This document shows, piece by piece, positions 8,823 through 18,898 of a DNA stretch of 20,868 bases. How positions within the stretch are numbered: the stretch's first letter is position 1; every line of letters begins with the position of its first letter. The stretch covers positions 1 to 20,868 of the forward strand of contig JSYX01000612.1 in assembly GCA_000787465.1 (NCBI GenBank). The letters are read 5' to 3'. The translations under genes and the position numbers were made by a program. This stretch comes from Thermomucor indicae-seudaticae (taxonomy: Eukaryota > Mucoromycota > Mucoromycetes > Mucorales > Lichtheimiaceae). The notes beneath the pieces are model-generated. The model searched no databases, was not told where the DNA came from, and saw nothing but the letters and a program-made list of their open reading frames with translations.

Positions 8823-10062
8823 ATGTCAATCAATACTGCCAATGAGCGTGTCGCCCAAATCGCCGCGCATTTGGAAAAAGTCGGTCCTTCACTACAAGAC
8901 AAGGTCTGCATCGTCACTGGTGCTGGCTCACTTTACGGTATCGGGTACAGTATGACGCAGCAAACGTTTCTGTATCTCTTTTTCTTATCCCTGTCTTTAA
9001 GCCGTGCCACGGTGTATGCGCTCGCAAAGCGCGGACCAAAAGCTATTTTCGCCACCGACTTGCAGTTGGATAACGACCTCCAAGAACTCGCAAAGGACAT
9101 TCAAGCAAAATACCCAGGCGTCCAATGCCTTGCCCGCGCCGTAGACGCGGCTTCAACCGCTGCAGTCACGGGCGTCATCAATGAAGCCCTGGACAAGTTT
9201 GGTCGTCTCGATGTCTTTTTCGCCAATGCTGGTATCGCCACCGGCACCTTGCTCGAAGCTGAGGATGAAGAGTCTTTCATGCATGTCATGCGCGTCAACG
9301 CATTAAGGCAAGTTTTATCGATCATTCCCAATCAACAGGCCATCTAACCGTCATTAAAGCGCTTTCTTGGCCTGCCGATACGCTGGAAAGGCAATGCAAA
9401 TCACCGGTAAAGGCGGCAAAGAAAGATCGGGTGGGTCCATTATTTGCACCGCCTCAGGTACCAATAATAATAACAATAATTCTACGCTGCAAGTAAAGTG
9501 ATTCACCAAATCCACGTAGTGGCCGGCATTCGATCGGGCGCTGGTTCGCCTGAATATTCTGCATCCAAAGCCGCGTAAGTGTACATACATTTGTTGGACG
9601 TTCGGTACGATGCTTATTATCTCAAAACTCTCTCTAGTGTCATTAACCTCTGCCAAACCAGTTCCTTCCAATACGCAGGAAAGGATGTTCGAGTAAACGC
9701 GGTTTGCCCTGTATGTGTATGATTCCACCGTTGCAGATCGACACTTTACAGATCTGGTGCGCTTAGGGTCTTATTGAAACGGGCATGACTAAGCCTACCT
9801 TTGACTATGCTCGGGCAAGAGGCACTGCTCATAAAATTGGTCAGCTGAATCCCACCAGACGTTATGGAGTTGCCGCCGAGGTCAGTAGCCATATTATCTA
9901 TTAGGATGCAGTGGGGATTGATCTTCTCACTCTCTATCTTAGATTGCTTCCGTTGTTGCCTTCTTGGCAAGTGACGAAGCTTCGTATATCAACGGCCAGG
10001 CAATTGCCATTGACGGTGGTCTGTCTGCTAGCCATCCAGTCGTTCCTGGCAAGTTCCATTAA
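8823..10062 (+). CDS. Short-chain dehydrogenase/reductase (classical SDR)
   Basis: Seven exons (8823-8944, 9002-9307, 9360-9457, 9520-9574, 9638-9710, 9767-9880, 9943-10062) give 295 residues. The Rossmann cofactor motif is VTGAGSLYGIGRA (31-43). An aspartate ends strand 2 (FATDLQLD), which favours NAD(H) over NADP(H). FANAGIA is the NAG motif. The catalytic set is S175 (CTAS), Y188 and K192 (YSASK), followed by VNAVCPGLIETGM and the terminal INGQAIAIDGGLSASHPVV. Substrate cannot be inferred. Intron 2 (9308-9359) uses a GC donor (TTAAG|GCAAGT) and restores VNAL-S-AFLACRYA. Intron 3 contains an AAT/AAC-rich tract. ATG 8823 sits 29 residues before the glycine motif, normal for the family. It is convergent with MPDU1, 241 bp apart. 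Confidence 0.93.
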
Positions 10063-10303
10063 GATACCTTCTTTTCCCCACGTATAACTAGTTTGCGTTC
10101 TCTTTTTTAATACGAACATATTTACAAATAAATCGTTATTTGTTAGCCATGTTATGCACGTCCAATGTCAATGTACACAAGGCATCCATGGCGACGAATT
10201 ACATCAGTAACAGTTCGTCCACATCATATCCAGTCTGTCTCTCTTGCCGTCTCTTGATCAATATATAAATAGGCGAAATGCCAACAGGAAGAAAAAAGAG
10301 AGT

Positions 10304-11152
10304 CTAGTCTGCTTTGGTCGGTTTTTCGTCCTCCATCTTCTTGCCCCAGTACATGAAGACTTGGATGACCAGGACACCATTCAGGACACTGGCGAGCACG
10401 TTGCCCGCTAGCATCAGCGGATCGTCCAACTCGGTCATGGTCGTGAACACCCTTGCCGTCGTCCCAGCAAAGTAATTGAGGACGGCAAAGATCGACAGCT
10501 GGCCGATCGATTTGTTTACGTAATTGGCATAGATCTGAGGCACTTTGCTCGCCAGGTTGAGCGGAATCGTCGTGGCTGCATACAGACTGGATACCATCCA
10601 AGACGGCATGATTTCCCGAGTCGTCAAGCACTGAAGCAACGCGGCGTAGAATAACGCCACAAGCACGGTGCCCGCTGTGCGCCGCGCGTAATACAGAATA
10701 AGCAGGCTGATGATGATGTTCTGAATCGTCAGGAAACACGTCTCGCCGTACGTGCTGAACGGGTTGCCCTGTCGCCAGTTGTACGCAAAAGCAATGCAGC
10801 AGCTCATCGTCTCAAGCACATACGACGCAAGCGACAATCCACGCGCTGACCGCTTCGCGACAATAGTCAGGATTTGCGGAATCTTCACGATCGATCCACC
10901 CACAACGATGCCAAGACCCAGTCCCTTCGAGATGGCGTACTTTAGACAGCGCACATCGGTGAAAATGTTGAAGTCTTCAACGAGTGAAACGTAGCAGCTC
11001 TCGCCCACGAGCGCAACCAGAGGGTCTTTCAGGAGTGCCGGAAGAAGCATTTTGCGCTCAAAAAACTCGTCCTCAGGAACAGGTGGTGCTACAACAACAA
11101 CAACAACAGCGGCTGCCAAAAAGTGCACAGAAAAGAGAGCAGCTCCAAGCAT
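10304..11152 (-). CDS. MPDU1: Mannose-P-dolichol utilization defect 1 homolog, PQ-loop membrane protein
   Basis: A single uninterrupted 282-codon exon. MPDU1 family proteins are ER membrane PQ-loop proteins needed to use dolichol-P-mannose and dolichol-P-glucose in glycosylation and GPI assembly. Both PQ motifs are present: IVKIPQILTI (PQ 92-93) and ASKVPQIYANY (PQ 205-206). Also present are the family strings KGLGLGIVVGGS, ARGLSLASYVLE, GQLSIFAVLNYFAGTTARVFTT and DPLMLAGNV. About seven hydrophobic segments are visible, plus an N-terminal hydrophobic stretch (residues 5-24) that may act as a signal or extra helix. The C-terminus (KKMEDEKPTKAD) is lysine-rich. It has no introns although all recognised neighbours have two to seven. 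A 171-codon frame on the same strand is a shadow of this gene. Confidence 0.93.
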   Translation of the reverse strand: MLGAALFSVHFLAAAVVVVVVAPPVPEDEFFERKMLLPALLKDPLVALVGESCYVSLVEDFNIFTDVRCLKYAISKGLGLGIVVGGSIVKIPQILTIVAKRSARGLSLASYVLETMSCCIAFAYNWRQGNPFSTYGETCFLTIQNIIISLLILYYARRTAGTVLVALFYAALLQCLTTREIMPSWMVSSLYAATTIPLNLASKVPQIYANYVNKSIGQLSIFAVLNYFAGTTARVFTTMTELDDPLMLAGNVLASVLNGVLVIQVFMYWGKKMEDEKPTKAD

Positions 11153-12155
11153 GCGCTCTGGCTGGCCGGTCTGTGATCCCCGCTCAATGTCTCTTTTCGT
11201 TTCCCGCTGTTGGCATTATCAGAGGGCTTGTCAAAAATCGCAGACCCGTTGTTGCCTTCTTCTAATCTGAAGGCAAAGGCCATTCTATGTGAAGTTATCC
11301 CGGTTTTTGGTTTGGCCAGCTGGCTTCCAGGTCTATCGACTAGCTGCCGAACTGGCCTTGACCAAGTCTGCACCGACCGGTCAAGACGTAGCAGCAGAAA
11401 CCGCAAGTCTTCATCCGCTTCCAGATTTCGTCCCAAGGCATCACGTGCTTTGCCTTCATATTCGAACTGACCAGCTTCGCATCTGATAAATCGTATCCCA
11501 AGAGCGCGAAATAGGGCTCTTAAAGAGTCGTTCCGAGACCCGTCCCCAATTGCGAGCCCTCAATTTTAGATGGGTTTATTGCAATTTGACTTCACCATAC
11601 ACTTTTAACTCGGTCCCTTGACTGATGCCATCTCACTTGTCTCCCTCCTCTTCGACATCGTCCCCTTATTGTTCAAACTTTGGAGCTTGACTCCCTTAAA
11701 AAGGCCCCCTTGGCTGATCGATTACACGTTTCAAGGGCTTGGAAATGACGTGACTTCCACTCGGTGTGCGCACGGTGCAACACAACGTCGTTGCAGAATG
11801 TTGTTTTCGAGGACGGCACGACGATGTGTACACTATTCACGCTGTGAAACCATGCGGAATTGTGGCGTAAATGCAACTCACAACATCTATCACATCGCCG
11901 AAGCAATGGCACAGGGTCACCCGCGACCCAGTGCCTTTACAAAAACGAGTCCTTCCATTATTGCCAAGTCTATCGATGCCTAACAAGCATAACTGGACCA
12001 AACTCACTCGCTTGACCCGGTTGGCTCTTTAGAGGTGCCTGGGCACTAACGCACTGACCTCGAAAACCCGGAGCGGTGCTTTAAATCCAATTGTTTTAAG
12101 TGCACCAAAAGGTACCAGGCTAGCGGTTTGCTTTTTCTTCTTTCTGTCCAAAAAA
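11153..12155. other. About 1 kb between divergent MPDU1 and ureG with no supported gene
   Basis: Several frames of 65-121 codons are open (11210-11470, 11289-11486, 11618-11983 plus; 11089-11436 minus), but none shows a recognisable motif and they overlap in conflicting frames. One plus frame around 11755-11850 reads HSVCARCNTTSLQNVVFEDGT, which looks protein-like, but it is bounded by stops and I cannot join it to neighbours. The promoters of MPDU1 (minus) and ureG (plus) must lie here. A decayed or lineage-specific gene cannot be excluded. Confidence 0.4.
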
Positions 12156-13402
12156 ATGTCAAACGAAAACTGCCGCTTCGACCTCACCAACGCGTCCTCA
12201 GCTGCTGCTGCTTCAGCGAACCAGCACACGCACGAGCACGGCCACTCCCATTCGCACGACGGACACGGTCACACTCACGAACAGCTGGATCACCCTGGGT
12301 TATACGAAGAACGTCCCAAGGCCATCTACCAAAACCGTGATTGGTCTGAACGCGCCTTTACGGTCGGCATTGGCGGGTAAGTCATCATCATCAAGCGCAA
12401 ACAACCCGCACAAGCTGATTTTATGAAACAACTAAGTCCTGTGGGTTCGGGCAAAACCGCGCTCATGCTGGCCCTCTGTCAGCGTTTGCGAGACAAGTAC
12501 TCTGTGGCAGCTGTCACGAATGACATCTTTACAAAAGAAGATACAGAATTCTTGGTGCGCAACCAGGCTTTACCCGAAGAACGTATTATGGCTATTGAGA
12601 CAGGCGGTTGTCCTCATGCGGTAAGTTTTTTCTCCCGACGCTACTGTTATCAGCGAAAAAAATATAGTTTATCTGACTACTTGCCTTAGGCCATCCGGTA
12701 AGCATCATGTTGTTTACTCCGCGCCATAGATACCATTGATTTTTCACACGCTCCAAGTGAGGATGTCTCTGCCAACCTGAACGCTCTCGAAGTCTTGCAC
12801 GCCAAGTTCAACACACAACTATTACTCATCGAATCAGGCGGTGATAATCTGGCGGCCAATTACAGGTAAATGGCTCCCAAACGATATAGAAAATCTCAAA
12901 CTAAAACAACGAACCCTTCTAGTCGTGAGCTCGGCAAGTACGCTGACGTCTGCAAGAAAGAACTTGTTGCTAATACATAGATGGGTGTTGATATTAGCTG
13001 ACTATATTATCTACGTTATTGACGTGGCTGGTGGCGACAAGGTTCCCAGGAAAGGCGGCAAGTGGCCCCCCAAAAAGTCATAAAGTGCCACCCCGCGATA
13101 ACACACTTTTCTAGGCCCTGGTATCACTCAAAGTGATTTGCTTGTCATCAACAAGACGGACCTGGCAGATATCGTCGGCGCCGACCTCGACGTCATGGCC
13201 AGAGACGCAAAGAAAATGAGGTGCGCGCTGCCCCCGTGACTTTATAACTAGGCTTATGGAATACTAACACTGCGGCTACGGTTATAGAGGCAACGGTCCA
13301 ACTGTCTTTGCTCAGGTCAAAAACGGTGTTGGCATGGATGAAATTATCAACCTTATACTTGGAGAATGGCGTGCCAGTGGTGCAGCCAACGAATCCGCAT
13401 AA
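12156..13402 (+). CDS. ureG: Urease accessory GTPase UreG, with His-rich N-terminus
   Basis: Eight exons (12156-12376, 12437-12620, 12690-12697, 12758-12865, 12923-12933, 12998-13057, 13115-13220, 13288-13402) give 270 residues. UreG is the SIMIBI-class GTPase that delivers nickel to apo-urease with UreD/UreF in the cytosol. Motifs: P-loop GPVGSGKT (74-81), [31 protein letters not shown] (the CPH metal-binding motif), [29 protein letters not shown] and NKTDLA. Residues about 23-45 hold many histidines ([11 protein letters not shown] and repeats), as in fungal and plant UreG that store or shuttle nickel. Exon 3 is only 8 nt (GCCATCCG) and exon 5 only 11 nt; both are needed to keep PHAAIREDV and ANYSRELADY in frame. 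Introns 12934-12997 and 13058-13114 use GC donors (G|GCAAGT). No other urease gene is recognised nearby. Confidence 0.94.
12690..12697 (+). other. ureG: 8-nt microexon of ureG
   Basis: GCCATCCG lies between acceptor CCTTAG and donor GTAAGC. It supplies A-I and two bases of R in the invariant CPH-[TA]-A-I-R-E-D motif. Skipping it would drop two residues and shift the frame. Confidence 0.85.
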
Positions 13403-13666
13403 TACTGTAATCAATTGCAAATAGCTTTTATTCTTTTTTCTTTGTATTAATACATCTTGGAGCACCAAAGACACATGAGTCTTCGTTAGACAATAACGTG
13501 CCTGCAAAGTTGGTGTGCTTCCTAAACGGTCGTGTTCTTAACCGCAAGTACCGGAAGCTTCCAAACAGTCGGACAAGCCACCCCCGGCCTTGGCTGCCTT
13601 CCAAAACTGCCCAGGCTCAAACTCGCTTCCTTTTTGTTTTCCCCCAAAAGACGAATAATTAGCTTC

Positions 13667-14719
13667 ATGGCAGCCGTTCTCGAGAAGATTGCAAAGTGGG
13701 CCATTCCCGTCGGTCTTGCACTGGGTGGTATCCAGTCGGCCATGTACGATGGTAATGTGCTTTAACGACATTAACCGTGACGGGAAAAAAAACTCACCAC
13801 ATGAGCAACAAAAAAATACACAGTCCAGGGTGGTTACCGTGCTGTCATTTTCGACCGTATTCAGGGTGTCAAGCCAGAGTCAACAGGTGAAGGCACCCAC
13901 TTTTTAATCCCTTGGTTACAGCGCGCTGTTCTTTTCGATGTTCGCACAAAGCCTCGCAACATTTCTACCACCACGGGTTCAAAGGGTAACGACCACTAGA
14001 GAAAGAGAGAGAGAGAGAGAAAGACAGCACAGTTTACTCATAACACCCACCTTTTCCCTTCTGTATGCATATAGATATGCAGATGGTCAGCTTGACTCTG
14101 CGTGTCCTTCACCGTCCAGAAATCAAAAACCTGCCTCAGATTTACCAAAACCTCGGTCTCGACTACGACGAGAGAGTCTTGCCTTCCATCGGCAACGAAG
14201 TCTTGAAGGCTATCGTTGCCCAGTTTGATGCCAGCGAACTCATCACTCAGCGTGAAGTCGTGTCCGCAAAGATTCGCGAGGAACTTTACAAGCGTGCCCG
14301 TGACTTTAACATTGCTCTGGAGGATGTGTCCATTGTAAGTAACGCAATTCGGAGCGAAAACAGCACTGTCTATTTATTCCTCATGCGATTCGTGATAGAC
14401 CCACATGACCTTTGGCCGTGAATTCACCAACGCTGTCGAGCAGAAGCAAATCGCTCAACAGGAAGCAGAACGCGCCAAATTTGTTGTCGAACGCGCTGAA
14501 CACGAACGCCAGGCCGCAATCATTCGCGCTGAAGGTGATTCACAAGCTGCCGAATTGATCTCTCAGGCGCTTGCCAAGGCGGGTCAAGGTCTGGTCGAGT
14601 TCCGTCGTATTGAAGCTTCGAAAGAAATCGCAGCCACTTTGGCTGCCTCTCGCAACGTCACCTACCTGCCTTCAAGCAGAGGCGAAGGCAGCAATTTGCT
14701 TCTTAGTGTGAACCCGTAA
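13667..14719 (+). CDS. PHB1: Prohibitin-1, mitochondrial inner-membrane SPFH protein
   Basis: Four exons (13667-13751, 13824-13985, 14075-14334, 14399-14719) give 275 residues, the normal prohibitin-1 size. PHB1 and PHB2 form ring complexes in the mitochondrial inner membrane that act as scaffold/chaperone and restrain the m-AAA protease. A hydrophobic N-terminal anchor (about 11-24) precedes the SPFH domain ([72 protein letters not shown]). A coiled coil follows ([23 protein letters not shown]) and the end is [22 protein letters not shown]. All donors are GT. Intron 2 (13986-14074, 89 bp) contains a GA microsatellite. The ATG is the first giving the conserved N-terminus. It lies 264 bp after ureG in tandem and is convergent with VPS27. 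Confidence 0.96.
14000..14023 (+). repeat. GA dinucleotide microsatellite in PHB1 intron 2
   Basis: A nearly uninterrupted GA run lies shortly after the intron donor and is likely length-variable. It explains why this intron is longer than most in the window. Confidence 0.8.
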
Positions 14720-15082
14720 AACAAACTACCATTAATAACAAACATTTTATCACCCCAACTTGTATGCTAGCCGTACATCCTGCTTCATTCATAACAAAAA
14801 AACAGGAGGATCCATTCACATTGACAGAAAATATCAGACCATTCACTGCAACGTTACTAAGCCCTGTCAGGCCTTTGACAAGGTAACATCCTATAACAGC
14901 CAATAGCAGTCTGTCATTTGGCTGTGTCTATTATCAAGATTTGGTCATTTCCAGTGGTTTGGGCGCTGTCTTACAGTTATTCTGATGAAGCTCACGCCAC
15001 GACTATATAAACCTAGAGCAGACTCTTGAAGGAAGACACCATGCCTTCATCTCTGCAAGCCAAGGCATTTATTAATTAATCA
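14720..15082. other. Intergenic between convergent PHB1 and VPS27
   Basis: This is 363 bp of 3' flanking sequence for both genes. It is A/T-rich near each stop codon (ATTAATAACAAACATTTTAT near 14730; ATTTATTAATTAAT near 15067), as expected for 3' ends. No open frame with features and no repeat is seen. A TATATAAA-like word near 15004 is not next to any start codon. Confidence 0.5.
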
Positions 15083-17270
15083 TCACGACAAATCAATAAG
15101 AGGAGCTTCATCAACATGCGGCTGCTTCTGTTGTGGGTGCGCATAATGGGGCCCTGATGATGATGGAGGATATTGATAATAAGGCGATTGTTGTGGGTAC
15201 TGCTGATACGACGGACCTGTGACATCCGGCGCCTGGGTATTCGCAATATATGGCGGTTGAAGATATTCCGGGTTTGTTACCGGTGCACTATAACTCTGTG
15301 GCTGCTGATAACAGCCGGCGGAAGTGGCCGGTGGCTGATTCGTTATTGTAGGGTACAAGTGCTGGTAACCACCGCCAGGACTTGCTTGCGGATATCCTGA
15401 TTCTACTGAAACTGAAGCATTCGGCATTCCATAACCCGCACCGTACGATACTGGCTCTTGTCGCTTGTAAGCACCAGCTACACGCTGCTCCAGCAGCCGA
15501 TCATACGCTTTCACGGCTGCATTCAGTTTCTCGTGCATCATGACGAAAGTGCCTAGAAACAGGTATATCAGGTACTGCGTCAAGTCATGAACAAAGCAGG
15601 GTCACAGTACATACGATGCCTGTTATTGACTTCATCCAGAGTCTTGACAAGCTTTGGCTGCAAAGCTCCAATCTGCGTATATAGCTTATTGATTTGTGGA
15701 TCGTTCGCGACGTCTCCTCCTCGAGCATGAATGCGCTCAATTAACGTTGAAAACAATTCAATGTTTTCCATTTCCACTCGCGATATATCATCCTTATTCG
15801 GCATCATGTCTTGCAATGCGACACCAGGAGGTTGCGCGTAGGAAGCGGGTGATGAGACTTTCATATCCTGCAAAGATGCGGCAATGGCTGCAGCAAGATC
15901 TGGATCATCTTCCTCAATATCCACCGGCTGTACGTGTCAATCATTAGATATGTTTCGTAGTCACATTGACAACTGTTGACCTCCCCCTTTGCTCACCTCT
16001 GACCGCGACGCCGGCTGTGATTGTGTTGGCTTTGCTGGCGTGTATCCAGCACCATACCCAGTTCTCCGTTGCTCCGCCTCTTTTAATGACATCTCAATCG
16101 CCTTCTTCATATCTTCGTCAAACTCGTCGTCTGCATCTGATCGCGTAGTAAGAGGTTCGGGTTGTTTTGTGAGAGTTTGTGATTGTGTCGTCAAAGATGC
16201 ACTCGAAACAGTTGGCAGTGGAGGCAATCCATCTTTGCTTGCAGCTTTCGCCAACTTAAGCTTGATATAACAGCCATCACATACCCGTACCTCTTCGTTG
16301 ATACCGATATGCGGTAATGCCATGGTTTTCCCAGAGCACTGCTGACAAAACGTCTTCCCGCAGTGCCTACAATGATGCTAGTCGCACGGTGTCATCACCC
16401 GTCTCATCACGCAACCCGGTAGCTTGTCTTAGTCTTACCTTCCGGTTGGTCATTGTGAATGGTGTTCTGCATCGTTCACACACATCGGAATCGGTCCATT
16501 CAGGCGGCTGCGACATAGGATAAGCATCGAGCAAGAAATGGACACATTACGCATATCGTACCGCTGATGTCTCCAACAGTATTGATTCAACACCATCCTT
16601 CACCGGAGGAAACGTATGGCCCTCAGCACGCAGAAGATTGTACACGTCTGTGAAATAACTGATCGACGGTTTTCCTTTTGCCGCCAAACCCCACGTCTGG
16701 ATGACGGCCAATGTCTTGTTCTTGACGTCCGAATTGTATCCTGTCTTCCGTTCACTCTTATAAGCTTCTTCTTCCGTCGGGGCCAACCCACTCTGGTGCT
16801 CTTCGTCACTTACCGGTGAGCGTACAATGGAAACCAACGGATCCATAAACTCACGGCTAGCTATTTCCCGGACAAATGCGTCGCCACCATTCTTTACGCA
16901 AGTATCAACAAGCTGTACTCACACCGTTGCCGTCAGTATCGAAAAGCGATACCCAGACTTGTCAGCCAAGAACTTCTTACCGATAACGTCGCTAATTGCA
17001 CATTGGGATTCTTGTGCTCCAGCCGTCGTTTCAGTGATCGCATGGCATCCTTGGCACTGACTTTCTTGCTTCGAATCTGGTCACTGATTTCGAAATGAAG
17101 TTCCAGATCTTCTTGTCCAGCAGGCAACAACTCCGAAGTAGCCCTCTCTATTATCAAACCGTCCATAACCATTAGCATCACCTTCGAGCAACATTGTCTC
17201 GCAGACGAGACACTAGCTACTTACCTATGAGTTCGTCGAGCGCGCTTTGACCCCACCACAGAGAAACCAT
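15083..17270 (-). CDS. VPS27: Vps27/HRS, ESCRT-0 subunit (VHS-FYVE-UIM)
   Basis: Seven exons (17270-17225, 17147-16981, 16912-16562, 16507-16439, 16377-15997, 15927-15615, 15552-15083) give 598 residues. Vps27 binds PI3P on endosomes, captures ubiquitinated cargo and recruits ESCRT-I. Domains in order: VHS (about 4-145: [56 protein letters not shown]); FYVE (about 189-255: [29 protein letters not shown]); UIM1 [14 protein letters not shown] (300-313); UIM2 [15 protein letters not shown] (about 346-360); a GAT-like helical region ([46 protein letters not shown]); a Pro/Gln/Tyr-rich tail; and terminal PLIDLS, a clathrin-box-like motif. Introns are 54-77 bp, all with GT donors. Exon 1 codes only [15 protein letters not shown] plus one base. 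The protein is complete and intact. Confidence 0.95.
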
Positions 17271-17359
17271 AGTCTTCTGTTATTAAAGAGACCGAGAAGA
17301 GGGAAAGAAACGCCGATTCTCTTGGCGGACGTTTCTGCCAAGGAGATCCGCCTGAAACA

Positions 17360-17756
17360 TTTTCTGAGAATTACTTCAGCGACGACTTTTTCTTTACTTG
17401 AACGACGACATTTTGAGATGGAGAGAAAATGACACCCAATCTGCTTTCATCCTGGAAGCACATAGTCTTAAGAAAGTCAGCTAGACTATGGAAACAAAAT
17501 CTTCTTCATTGTAACGGCAAATGTCTCCTTTTCTTCGTAGAGGCAAAATTGCTCAAGCGACGACTTTTCAGAATAATGGCATCACGTTTGGAATGACTCA
17601 ACCGCCGACTGTATTGTCTGTCATAACACTGTACGAAAGACAGGAAACCACTCTGCGCTAGATACAAATGTCAAAGAAAGCTCAGTGCATCTACTGTCCA
17701 GCTATCGTGGACAATGTACGAGAATTACAACAACGCATCATAGCGGCATGATACAC
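17360..17756 (+). pseudogene. Decayed coding fragments with CxxC motifs (plus-strand copies)
   Basis: Two related pieces lie upstream of VPS27. Copy 1 (17360-17391) shares a stretch ending TTCAGCGACGACTTTT with the other copies, then diverges. Copy 2 (17556-17621) continues GCATCACGTTTGGAATGACTC and can be read as HHVWNDSTADCIVC. Further on, 17667-17753 reads SKKAQCIYCPAIVDNVRELQ, again with a CxxC. The frames do not join and stops intervene. The spacing recalls zinc-finger segments of transposon proteins, but the family is not recognised and no catalytic domain is visible. Confidence 0.35.
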
Positions 17757-18013
17757 TTTATCATGCTATTGACTTGATTATCAGCATCCTACACCAGATG
17801 CAAGTTTTACTTTGTTGAAAAAAACAGATTTTTTTCGATATCAAACGCGCAAACCTCTATGACAAGCCGCGTATCTATATATTGTCTTGTCTAGCATACG
17901 TTCATCTCGATAGTCTCAACGGTTAAAAGTGATCATTTCGGGCAAAAGCACGCACCAGGCTTTGTCTACTTCAACAAAAAAGGAAGACAACTAAAACGTG
18001 CAAGTGAAAGGGT

Positions 18014-18350
18014 TCAAAGTACTCGGCATCTACGCGATGCAAGATATTCATGAAAATCATAAATACGTGAGCGTTCCCTCTTGCACGATTTCTTCCAAAC
18101 AGTCAAAAGGAGAGCTTTTACAGGCCGAGTCGGGTCTATTGCCATCAAGGCTATTTCGCGAAGTGATATACTCCACCCTCTTCTGAGCCGACGCGACGAA
18201 GGCCATTGGATTTCCCTTGATGGCTGCATTTAATTTAACGCGCTCTTCGCGTCATACATGTTGAACTTACAGACAATACAGTAGGCAGCTGAGTCATTCC
18301 AAACGTGATGCCCATATTCTGGAAAAGTCGTCGCTGAAATGGTTCTCAAA
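18014..18350 (-). pseudogene. Minus-strand copy of the same CxxC coding repeat, frameshifted
   Basis: The reverse complement of 18270-18336 matches 17556-17621 at roughly five bases in six. It reads SATTFPEYGHHVWNDSAAYC then IVCKFNMYDAKSALN and hits TAA. One frame over, the reading continues LNAAIKGNPMAFVASAQKRV, EYITSRNSLDGNRPDSAC and CLEEIVQEGTLTYL before a TGA, which implies a single-base indel near 18230. It looks like a broken member of a repeated gene family, in opposite orientation to the copies near 17.4-17.6 kb. Confidence 0.4.
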
Positions 18351-18356
18351 AAATTT

Positions 18357-18762
18357 GTCCTCGGCTATGGACAACCCCCACATTGGAACAACCCCCATCT
18401 CCATCAAATGACGTAATCGAATCGTTGCGTGTCCTTTTTACGCTGCCCACAGACACAGTCTTTCCCTCTTCATCTGCTTTCTACTTCTCCACTTTACGCG
18501 TGTCTAGGTATTCCCCGTGGTGTTTGCTACTGAGGATCACCTTCTGTTGGTCGCTGTGCATGATCCAACGGCAGATTGCCTCTCTCCTGCGTAAGGAATG
18601 GCTGTAGCTCGTGAAATATGCTCGGTGTTTTCGTTGTTCGGGGTATTGGTAAAAGCGCTGTCGTCACTTGTTTTCGACTAAACTTAAGGCGACTTTCGGA
18701 AAAGGTGATCGATGGCACACTCCACCTCTTAAAGGGGCAGGTGGGGTGTCCGTATCCGAGGC
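18357..18762. repeat. 406-bp interval bounded by imperfect inverted repeats related to 649-803
   Basis: GTCCTCGGCTATGGACAACC at 18357 is mirrored by the reverse complement of 18733-18762, which begins GGCCTCGGATACGGACACCC. The same motif forms both ends of the 649-803 element. The interior has short open frames (for example VFPVVFATEDHLLLVAVHD near 18509) but no complete gene. It could be a degenerate inverted-repeat transposon or two independent copies of a dispersed repeat end. Confidence 0.4.
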
Positions 18763-18898
18763 CATAACGAAACCGCTGCGGCAGTTACTGTAGCAAAAAG
18801 TTTGTACCTGGATACAACATGGCGACGAACGAAGTATGTTCTTGAGATCACGTTATAAACGTGGCTTTAACTTTTTTTTTGTCTACGCCGAAGGCTCT

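Noticed and set aside
10224..10739. 171-codon open frame on the minus strand
   Set aside because: It overlaps the MPDU1 exon in another frame and has no conserved motif; MPDU1 explains the sequence.
11618..11983. 121-codon plus-strand frame
   Set aside because: No domain, conflicting protein-like segments in other frames, and no splice links; left as unassigned.
13522..13771. Minus-strand frames across the PHB1 promoter and exon 1
   Set aside because: They are antisense shadows of prohibitin exon 1 with no features of their own.
14995..15015. TATATAAA-like promoter word
   Set aside because: It lies between two convergent genes with no start codon near it.
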